This document shows positions 1-5,116 of a stretch of 5,116 nt of DNA, piece after piece. The notes beneath the pieces were generated by a model that was not told where the DNA came from, searched no databases, and saw only the letters and a list, made by a program, of their open reading frames with translations. The stretch is from an uncultured Bacilli bacterium (lineage in GTDB: Bacteria > Bacillota_I > Bacilli_A > RFN20 > CAG-288): positions 1 through 5,116 of the forward strand of contig CAOSOP010000090.1 of NCBI GenBank assembly GCA_948525355.1, read 5' to 3'. The stretch's first letter is position 1; every line of letters starts with the position of its first letter. The position numbers and the translations under genes are program-made.

Positions 1-171
1 TACCTACTTATTTTAACATAACTCTCAAACCTCAAATATGATATTTATAGGCTTAGGAGAAAAGAATCTAACCTATTCTTATTAAAATAAGATATTAATA
101 GTTTAACACTAAAACTCACATAAGTCATCATTTTTCATTTTGTATTTAACTTCTACTGAAATTATTAAACC
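1..171. other. AT-rich non-coding region left of the protease terminator
   Basis: No open reading frame of useful length is present on either strand; the best minus-strand attempt, starting near 140, is only nine codons and lies downstream of the terminator. There is an AGGAG-like sequence at 55-59 on the plus strand, but no start codon follows at a usable distance. Two small AT palindromes are visible: AAATAT-G-ATATTT at 34-46 and CTTATT-AA-AATAAG at 78-91. A near-repeat of eleven bases, GATATTTATAG at 40-50 and GATATTAATAG at 91-101, differs at one position. In DNA this AT-rich such matches are expected by chance. I found no convincing promoter or RNA gene. It is probably spacer between the protease gene and an unseen neighbour. 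Confidence 0.6.
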
Positions 172-210
172 AAAAAAAGGCTACAAGTATTTAATAACTC
201 ATAGCCTTTT
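172..210 (-). terminator. Rho-independent terminator of the M60 protease gene
   Basis: Read on the minus strand, a perfect 9-bp stem (AAAAGGCTA pairing with TAGCCTTTT; plus-strand arms 175-183 and 202-210) is followed directly by more T residues, giving a run of seven T in all. The stem begins 8 nt after the TAG stop of the protease. The 18-nt loop can be tightened by a further 3-bp pairing (AGT at 186-188 with ACT at 197-199). On the plus strand only four T occur, all inside the stem, so it is mainly a minus-strand terminator. It marks the end of a probably single-gene transcript. Confidence 0.9.
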
Positions 211-218
211 CGTGACAA

Positions 219-3200
219 CTATTTTTTAGTTGATTTCGTTGCAGTCTTTGACTTCTTTTCCTCTTCAGCTTTAGTGGTTTTCGCTTTGCTCTCAGTCTTC
301 GTTGCAGTTTTTTCTTCTTTAGCACTTGCTTTATTGGTGCTTGCTTTAGTTTCAGCTTTTATCTCAGACTTTTTTGAAGGCGTCACAGTTTGCTTTTCTT
401 GCTTCTCTGTTTTCTTCTTCTCTTTACTATGCTGCTCACCATCAGCTTTTTTCTCTTTTTCAGGCTTTGCTTTCTTCTCTCTTTCATCAAGTTTTTTGAT
501 GTACTTATTTCCAAAAGCCTTTTCTCTGAACTTTGGTAAGAAGACTAGTAAAGCGACTAGTGCAATTAATGCAACTGTTAAAAGGATAAAGATAACAAGT
601 GCTATTGTTAATGCCTTTTCTTTATAGATATTTGATGCGTTAATCAAGTTAGCGGTATATGGAATGCCAAAGGCATTTAACATTACTCTACTTGACGAAG
701 TTGTTATGATTTCCATTGTGTGCTCCTTATTACTTAAATGTGATTTACTAAACACAAGTTTTCTTGCTTCTTCTACTGAACTATTTAAATCAATAGTTGA
801 TATGTATTTTCCATCGATGTAGACTTTCGCTTTTCCATATCCTTGACCAGTAGCTGCATAGAATGAAATGCCTTCACCAACAAATTTAACAACAAGTTTT
901 TGGTTTTTCTTATCGCTAACTAAGTATCCATTTGGAATTTCTTCATCAACCATATCAGATGAATTTTTCCAACCACTTGTTTTAAAGAACTTTGAAGTGC
1001 TAGGTGGAATGACTTGCTGTGTTGAAGATTCAACACCTGCGTCAAATTCACATATGACAGAGAAAGCTCCACCTGTTGTTCCTTTGATAATGAATTTAAG
1101 ATATCGTCCCTCAATATCATCAAATTTCATTGTAAGGGAGTTTTTAACATAGTCATCCTTTGTTGCTGTTTTAATAGTTTTCCATGAATTATCATCTAAA
1201 CTATTAGAAATCTGCAATTCACAATCGGTTATATATGCATTAGCCGTATTTCTTGTTATTACTTTAAAGAAATTGAATGTTTGCACTCTTGATGTATCAA
1301 CTATAAATACTTGAGCATTTGTTGGAGTAATCTGTGGAGGATTATCCTTATATGAAGTGTGAAGAATAGTACCTTCTTGTCCATCAATTAGCCAAGACCA
1401 TTTATCAATTGTAACTTCACTACCTTCTATTGGCAAACCAGTAGTGTTATCAACTTGTTGCTCAGTATAGAATCTTCCTTCATGAATATTCTCAGGAGCT
1501 TGAACTATTGACCACTCTGATTTGTCTGTTCCTGTAACAGATAATTTGATATTGTCTTTTTTAGAAATCAAATACTCTGGTTCAAAAACAAATTGCTCAA
1601 CTTCTTTTCCAAGTGGGAAATCTGGATGATAAATATCGGTTAAAGCAGGAATATGATAACTTTCGTCTTCATCAGTCTTATAGGCAAATGCAGCTGAACC
1701 TCCACCGCCAGTATTTACATTAAACACTTTTACCGCATAATACTTATCCTTTTCAACGGTATATCTGACACCATACTCTTTAAAAGAACTTATATCATGA
1801 GTTCCAACAAGTATTGGATCACCCAAAGATTTAAAGCTCTCTCCGATATATACTTCTGCCCAGTCATCCCATTTAGCTGATAAAGATATTTCACCTGTTA
1901 CTGGCGCTTTCCAGTAATATTCGCTAATTCTAACATCCTTTTTACCAGAAGTAGTGTTATATTTTTTTATTTCTGCGCTTGCGCTGCCTACAACAAATGA
2001 TGGCTCAACAGTATCGACAAATGCTTTAACCTCATCAAAATTATTTCCAACAACATCATTATAAGCAGTGACACGACTTCCGTTATAAGAGATTCTCAAT
2101 GTAACAGTCAGTGTATGAATCGTTCCATCGTTTAATCTAACATCAAATGAGAATTCATCAAATGTTCCTGTGTAATTCTTATTAAATGAATATGTCCATA
2201 CTCCATCCGCTTTCTTCTTGATTTTACCATGCTCTGGTTGATGAACTTTTGTTATCTTAAATCCCTTTTCCTCAGTCGTATCTAAAGTGCTAATTGTATT
2301 AGTAAGTAAATCAAAGTCGATATTCTCACCGAATGCGACAGCATAATCACCAGCAGTTTTTACGCCATCAATTCCACCAGCATAGAAAGATGAGACTGGT
2401 TCATAGTTAGGAAGAGTCTTCATACTATTTAACTGTTCTTCAGAGAATAAATCCTCAGTTATTCCTGCTGAATAAAAATCATTAAAATACTTTAAGAAAT
2501 TCATCTTATAAACAAGTGAGCAGCGATAAGCAAAATCTGCACGTTTTTTCTTTGTTTTAACAGAATTATCATCATCACTGTTTACTGCAATGTAACTAGA
2601 AGAATCTTTATAAGTATAAAGTAATTCATAGTATTTATTAGCACCAAATGAATGCATTATATTTGCATACATTCCTAATATTTCAAAATAACTACCATTT
2701 GAAAAATCAGTATACTTTCCTTTTTTACTGATTGTTTCAGTTAATACTCTATAAGGATTAGCGTATTCACCATGCTCAGGTGTTGTTCCACTTCTAACAG
2801 TAGTACCAACATCACAGAACATAATATATGAAAGAAGTGTTAAAGCATTGTTTCTAACTTCACCTTCTTTTCCATCACCAAATCCCCAAACAGTTCCATA
2901 AGCAGAAGAATGGTTATGACCTATTTCATGGAGTGTTCCCCATGTCCCATGACTTAGTAAGCGTCTATAATTCATTGCATCCTTAAACCAACCAGTTGGT
3001 TGAGCAAATGAGTAGTTACCTAATGCGACAGCATCCCCAGCTGGAACATGCCAGTCGAACATTATCTTATTAAATCTATTATATGTTCCACCAGTAAACG
3101 ACTCATTAACCGACAAAAATGAATGCCAAAGCATAGCTAATTTATCTATTTCATCAGTTTTAACCGAACGCATGTAATTGGTAGTATCCATCTCACCAGT

Positions 3201-4403
3201 AGGTCCAATTAATTGACCATTTTCTGTATCTAATGTTGCAATAACACCAGGTGCATTGCGCAAATAAGTGTCAAAATACTCTGGTGTAGTAGTTCCTAAA
3301 ATATAATGAGGTGCTTCAACTGCTCCGCTTATAGTTAATTTGACTTTAGAATAGCAGTTATTCATCATAACATTTATTGCACCACCCATAGATGTTCCAA
3401 CTTTATATTCCTTGTTTTCGCTTAAGGTAAAGTCAGCGTGCAACCATGGAGCTCTATTATTCTGTCTAGTCCACTGTCCTTGATTACTTACCATATCCAA
3501 TCTGTTGTTAGCAACCAAAACATCACCTTTAGTGAAAAAGTCATGTGCTGTAATTGCTGTAACTGGTTTATTATCAACTAAACTATTATATGTTGCAGTA
3601 TCAGCGCCACCTGCCCATGCCATTGAATCTTGTACACCCATGAACAAAGAAACCTTTTCACCTGGTTTAAGACCCTCAACTTTTACACTAATCAATTCGC
3701 CAGCAGGTAAATATAACCCAGTAGTGTGATATGATCTATATAAAGGATCTAATATAATTTCTTTAATAACAGCATTATTTTCACCTTTTACCGCACCATA
3801 TTGAGCATCAGCGGCAGGATGCTTTTTTAACCAACTCTGCGTTAGTTCTCCTCTTGCTGAAAGATAAGATGCCTCTTTAGATAAATGCATGATTTGCGAC
3901 ATAAGCATATACTTATAATATTTAGAATTAGTAGGATCAACAGCTTCACCATTCATCTTACCATTTGTAAAAGCATTCTCTCCACTACATCCAGCCGAAG
4001 GAGATGGGTATTGATTGAATGTAATAGTTGCGGTTTTTAAAACATCCGTTGATTCAATCAATTGTCCATACTTCGTATAAAGACTATTATTTGATTTATC
4101 AAAAACCAAAGAAAAATCATCACTTAAAATTTCCACATCAGGTCTTTGAACATTTCGTTCAAGTACCTTCATCGTGTCAGCATGAACAGTAGTAAACACA
4201 TTACCAAGTTCATCATAAGAATACTGATTCAAAGCATAGGTATCAGATGTTGGAAGATCCGCTTCAGGAATCTTATAAACAAAGTCCGAGTTAGAACAGC
4301 TTGAAAGAACAGAAGTCATTAAGCAAACTGATACTAATCCTATACCTGCAAGAAATCCTTTCTTAGTAATGCTTTTTTTGTGAAGTAATTTAGTAAGTTT
4401 CAT
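219..4403 (-). CDS. Multi-domain M60 (enhancin-like) zinc metalloprotease, surface lipoprotein with C-terminal TM helix
   Basis: This 1394-residue protein is predicted to cleave glycoproteins at the outer cell surface. Residues 1-35 are a lipoprotein signal with a basic start, a hydrophobic core and the lipobox LSSC, so Cys36 would be lipidated. Residues 37 to about 215 are unrecognised. The M60 domain spans about 215-545, with the family-type TTGLYLPAGE at 227-236, the zinc motif HEIGH at 492-496 and the likely third ligand Glu515 in GEVRNN; a helical part continues to about 665. Then follow a cadherin-like beta domain (about 690-772, QPEHGK around His725), a PA14-like domain (about 795-908, WDDW at 845-848), an F5/8 type C-like domain (about 985-1122), another galactose-binding-like beta sandwich (about 1130-1255), a membrane helix (1264-1290) and a 104-residue Lys/Glu-rich tail. 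M60 enzymes of gut bacteria are known mucin O-glycopeptidases; that substrate is inferred here. The ATG at 4403 follows GGAGG. A longer reading from a TTG at 4442 has no ribosome binding site and begins almost at the predicted transcript start. All catalytic residues are intact. Domain edges are by eye. Confidence 0.93.
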   Translation of the reverse strand: MKLTKLLHKKSITKKGFLAGIGLVSVCLMTSVLSSCSNSDFVYKIPEADLPTSDTYALNQYSYDELGNVFTTVHADTMKVLERNVQRPDVEILSDDFSLVFDKSNNSLYTKYGQLIESTDVLKTATITFNQYPSPSAGCSGENAFTNGKMNGEAVDPTNSKYYKYMLMSQIMHLSKEASYLSARGELTQSWLKKHPAADAQYGAVKGENNAVIKEIILDPLYRSYHTTGLYLPAGELISVKVEGLKPGEKVSLFMGVQDSMAWAGGADTATYNSLVDNKPVTAITAHDFFTKGDVLVANNRLDMVSNQGQWTRQNNRAPWLHADFTLSENKEYKVGTSMGGAINVMMNNCYSKVKLTISGAVEAPHYILGTTTPEYFDTYLRNAPGVIATLDTENGQLIGPTGEMDTTNYMRSVKTDEIDKLAMLWHSFLSVNESFTGGTYNRFNKIMFDWHVPAGDAVALGNYSFAQPTGWFKDAMNYRRLLSHGTWGTLHEIGHNHSSAYGTVWGFGDGKEGEVRNNALTLLSYIMFCDVGTTVRSGTTPEHGEYANPYRVLTETISKKGKYTDFSNGSYFEILGMYANIMHSFGANKYYELLYTYKDSSSYIAVNSDDDNSVKTKKKRADFAYRCSLVYKMNFLKYFNDFYSAGITEDLFSEEQLNSMKTLPNYEPVSSFYAGGIDGVKTAGDYAVAFGENIDFDLLTNTISTLDTTEEKGFKITKVHQPEHGKIKKKADGVWTYSFNKNYTGTFDEFSFDVRLNDGTIHTLTVTLRISYNGSRVTAYNDVVGNNFDEVKAFVDTVEPSFVVGSASAEIKKYNTTSGKKDVRISEYYWKAPVTGEISLSAKWDDWAEVYIGESFKSLGDPILVGTHDISSFKEYGVRYTVEKDKYYAVKVFNVNTGGGGSAAFAYKTDEDESYHIPALTDIYHPDFPLGKEVEQFVFEPEYLISKKDNIKLSVTGTDKSEWSIVQAPENIHEGRFYTEQQVDNTTGLPIEGSEVTIDKWSWLIDGQEGTILHTSYKDNPPQITPTNAQVFIVDTSRVQTFNFFKVITRNTANAYITDCELQISNSLDDNSWKTIKTATKDDYVKNSLTMKFDDIEGRYLKFIIKGTTGGAFSVICEFDAGVESSTQQVIPPSTSKFFKTSGWKNSSDMVDEEIPNGYLVSDKKNQKLVVKFVGEGISFYAATGQGYGKAKVYIDGKYISTIDLNSSVEEARKLVFSKSHLSNKEHTMEIITTSSSRVMLNAFGIPYTANLINASNIYKEKALTIALVIFILLTVALIALVALLVFLPKFREKAFGNKYIKKLDEREKKAKPEKEKKADGEQHSKEKKKTEKQEKQTVTPSKKSEIKAETKASTNKASAKEEKTATKTESKAKTTKAEEEKKSKTATKSTKK

Positions 4404-4407
4404 ATTT

Positions 4408-4412
4408 CCTCC
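4408..4412 (-). promoter_or_regulatory. Ribosome binding site fixing the protease start
   Basis: GGAGG on the minus strand lies 4 nt before the ATG at 4403 (TATGGAGGAAATATG). The spacing is slightly short but the match to the 16S anti-Shine-Dalgarno is strong. It decides between this ATG and the upstream in-frame TTG at 4442, which lacks such a site. The N-terminus that follows, MKLTKLLHKK, is a proper basic n-region for a signal peptide, whereas the TTG start would add 13 hydrophobic residues ahead of it. Confidence 0.85.
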
Positions 4413-4431
4413 ATAAACAAAACAAAACAAA

Positions 4432-4453
4432 AGATATATCAATAAATATATCT
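4432..4453. repeat. Perfect 8-bp inverted repeat at the protease transcription start (operator or 5' hairpin candidate)
   Basis: The arms AGATATAT (4432-4439) and ATATATCT (4446-4453) are perfectly complementary and flank a 6-nt spacer. The repeat lies just downstream of the predicted -10 box (4459-4464), so it covers roughly +1 to +22 of the protease transcript. Such a place suits either a repressor operator or a hairpin at the 5' end of the mRNA. The arms are AT-rich, so chance is possible, but the position and the GC pair in each arm favour function. No matching copy was seen elsewhere in the window. Confidence 0.5.
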
Positions 4454-4458
4454 AAGAT

Positions 4459-4487
4459 AGTATAAATAACTTTATGCCTTTTTTCAA
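4459..4487 (-). promoter_or_regulatory. Predicted housekeeping sigma promoter of the M60 protease gene
   Basis: On the minus strand, -35 TTGAAA (plus coordinates 4482-4487) and -10 TATACT (4459-4464) are separated by exactly 17 bp; each box matches consensus at five of six positions. Transcription would start near 4452, giving a leader of about 49 nt before the ATG. There is no TG extension before the -10 box. This placement also excludes the TTG at 4442 as a sensible start, because it would lie only about ten bases into the transcript. Confidence 0.72.
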
Positions 4488-4551
4488 TATGCAATTACTC
4501 TTCTAACCTAGCTACAATCGATAACATAGATTAAATAAACAATATCATTTT

Positions 4552-4566
4552 TTAAATAATATTTAA
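4552..4566. repeat. AT-rich palindrome upstream of the helical protein gene
   Basis: TTAAATA and TATTTAA flank a single central A, giving a 15-bp palindrome that ends 45 bp before the ATG at 4612. It could be a regulator site for the rightward gene, but it contains only A and T and lies in a very AT-rich stretch, so chance is a fair explanation. No convincing -35/-10 pair was found for this gene; its promoter must lie somewhere between about 4490 and 4590. Confidence 0.25.
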
Positions 4567-4597
4567 TACAAAAAATGCAAATACTAAATCTACATAC

Positions 4598-4604
4598 AAA
4601 GGAG
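4598..4604 (+). promoter_or_regulatory. Ribosome binding site of the helical protein gene
   Basis: AAAGGAG ends 7 nt before the ATG at 4612, an ideal spacing for a Bacillota-type Shine-Dalgarno sequence. It supports 4612 as the true start. Confidence 0.85.
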
Positions 4605-4611
4605 AATAAAT

Positions 4612-5058
4612 ATGAAAAATAATTTTGAACGTGAAATTACATTTTTAAAGGAACTACATCAAGCCTCACAAATGGGAAAAGAAACATTAGAACATATCAA
4701 TAAAAATATTAAATCTGATGAGTTAAAACTCGCAGTTAGTAAAGACATAGAAAACTATGAAGACATATGTTGCCAGATTAATGATAAACTTAACAAAAGA
4801 AATAAAGAACCAAAATCAATAAGCAAACTACCGAAAATGATGGCAGGTATGATGATTGATATGAAAGTTAATGAAAATACAGACGATAGTGAAGTTGCTA
4901 AAATGATAATAGATGGTACTACAAAAGGAGTTACTGAATGTACTGCAAAAATATCATCCTTTTCCGATTTAGATAACGACTTATTAAATATAGGCTATAA
5001 GTTTCTTTGGATACAGCAAAAAAATATAGATGAAATGAAAAGATTTCTTCATAAATAA
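4612..5058 (+). CDS. Hypothetical all-helical protein, possibly ferritin-like four-helix bundle
   Basis: A complete 148-residue cytoplasmic protein with no signal peptide or membrane helix. The sequence suggests four amphipathic helices: about 4-32, 36-63, 92-116 and 119-147, with a methionine-rich stretch (MMAGMMIDM, 76-84) in the central connection. The length and the segment AKMIIDGTTKGVTE (96-109) recall small ferritin-like hypothetical proteins of Clostridia and other Bacillota, but this likeness is from memory and no name can be given. I see no ExxH diiron motif, so metal binding is not supported; a Cys53-Cys54 pair and Cys110 are the only cysteines. It is divergent from the protease gene across 208 bp, so the two could share regulators but not a transcript. 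The start is supported by AAAGGAG. The TAA stop at 5056-5058 lies directly against the GC-rich tail, so its terminator is not visible. Confidence 0.85.
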   Translation: MKNNFEREITFLKELHQASQMGKETLEHINKNIKSDELKLAVSKDIENYEDICCQINDKLNKRNKEPKSISKLPKMMAGMMIDMKVNENTDDSEVAKMIIDGTTKGVTECTAKISSFSDLDNDLLNIGYKFLWIQQKNIDEMKRFLHK

Positions 5059-5116
5059 TTGCTCGCCTCCACCGTCCACCGCTCCTCCGAGGACGCTTCC
5101 CCCGGAAGCGGACGAG
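5059..5116. other. Abruptly GC-rich terminal segment, likely chimeric or artefactual
   Basis: From 5061 to the end, 41 of 56 bases are G or C, whereas the DNA just before it is very AT-rich; the change occurs within two or three bases of the stop codon. The plus-strand frame beginning at 5059 is open to the window end, and 15 of its 19 codons end in G or C, as in coding DNA of a high-GC organism. The minus strand also has open frames, so this does not prove coding. The segment holds a hairpin (5094-5110) and a short tandem CCACCGT/CCACCGC (5070-5076 and 5077-5083 by approximate alignment). The simplest reading is a chimeric join at a contig end; a genuine foreign junction is the alternative. 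Confidence 0.7.
5094..5110. repeat. GC-rich hairpin in the terminal segment
   Basis: CGCTTCC (5094-5100) pairs perfectly with GGAAGCG (5104-5110) around a CCC loop. No T-run follows on either strand within the window, so it does not qualify as an intrinsic terminator for the upstream gene. It may simply belong to the foreign high-GC DNA. Confidence 0.5.

Noticed and set aside
500..540. Possible sortase motif at the C-terminus (LPKFRE after the membrane helix)
   Set aside because: The LP comes after rather than before the hydrophobic helix and the sequence is not LPXTG, so sortase anchoring does not fit.
274..627. Plus-strand open frame of 117 codons
   Set aside because: It is the antisense shadow of the protease's lysine-rich tail and membrane helix; its Ser/Phe/Leu-rich sequence is what reverse-reading Lys/Glu codons gives, and it has no ribosome binding site of note.
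920..1123. Minus-strand open frame of 67 codons in another frame
   Set aside because: It overlaps the protease on the same strand out of frame, in a part whose main frame encodes recognisable domain sequence.
868..1152. Plus-strand open frame of 94 codons
   Set aside because: It lies wholly antisense to the well-supported F5/8C-like and following beta domain of the protease and resembles no protein.
3505..3729. Plus-strand open frame of 74 codons
   Set aside because: It is antisense to the N-terminal part of the M60 domain, with no separate evidence of coding.
4404..4442. N-terminal extension of the protease from a TTG at 4442
   Set aside because: No ribosome binding site precedes it, it sits about ten bases from the predicted transcript start, and it would place 13 hydrophobic residues before an otherwise normal lipoprotein signal.
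4513..4518. TACAAT as a -10 box for the rightward gene
   Set aside because: No acceptable -35 hexamer lies 16-18 bp upstream; the sequence there is TGCAAT or worse, so I left the promoter unassigned.
219..5058. Mycoplasma-type genetic code (TGA read as Trp)
   Set aside because: Both genes read cleanly with TGA as a stop, and all 19 Trp codons are TGG.
5094..5110. GC hairpin as the terminator of the helical protein gene
   Set aside because: No T-run follows the stem in the visible sequence, and the surrounding GC-rich DNA appears foreign to this locus.
1..5116. CRISPR array, tRNA, rRNA or insertion sequence
   Set aside because: No regularly spaced repeats, cloverleaf-like segment, ribosomal RNA-like sequence or transposase reading frame was seen on either strand.

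Overview
The window looks like the end of an AT-rich bacterial contig, most likely from a low-GC Bacillota or Mollicutes-related gut or host-associated organism. The reasons are the AT-rich intergenic DNA, strong GGAGG-type ribosome binding sites, a Gram-positive-style lipoprotein signal, and a very large surface metalloprotease of a kind common in mucosal bacteria. All 19 tryptophans in the two genes are read from TGG and both reading frames end in TAG or TAA. This fits the standard bacterial code and argues against the TGA=Trp code of Mycoplasma.

Layout: 1-171 is a non-coding AT-rich stretch. 172-210 is a clear intrinsic terminator for the leftward gene. 219-4403 (minus strand) is a 1394-residue, multi-domain M60 (enhancin-like) zinc metalloprotease. 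It starts with a lipoprotein signal and ends in a transmembrane helix with a lysine-rich tail. 4404-4611 is a divergent intergenic region. It holds a near-consensus promoter for the protease (TTGAAA, 17 bp, TATACT) and an 8-bp perfect inverted repeat sitting at the predicted start of transcription. 4612-5058 (plus strand) is a 148-residue all-helical protein that may belong to a ferritin-like group of Bacillota hypothetical proteins. 5059-5116 is 58 bases of abruptly GC-rich DNA that does not match the rest of the window and is probably a chimeric or artefactual contig end.

How the parts work together: the protease is predicted to sit on the outer face of the membrane. Its adhesive and carbohydrate-binding-like domains (cadherin-like, PA14-like, F5/8C-like and a second galactose-binding-like fold) would hold glycoprotein substrates such as mucins near the zinc site (HEIGH, residues 492-496, with Glu515). 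The divergent helical protein shares only the intergenic region with it, and no functional link can be shown from the sequence. I see no CRISPR array, tRNA, rRNA, insertion sequence or phage gene. The most unusual points are the double membrane anchoring of the protease with its lysine-rich tail, the operator-like repeat at its transcription start, and the GC-rich tail.
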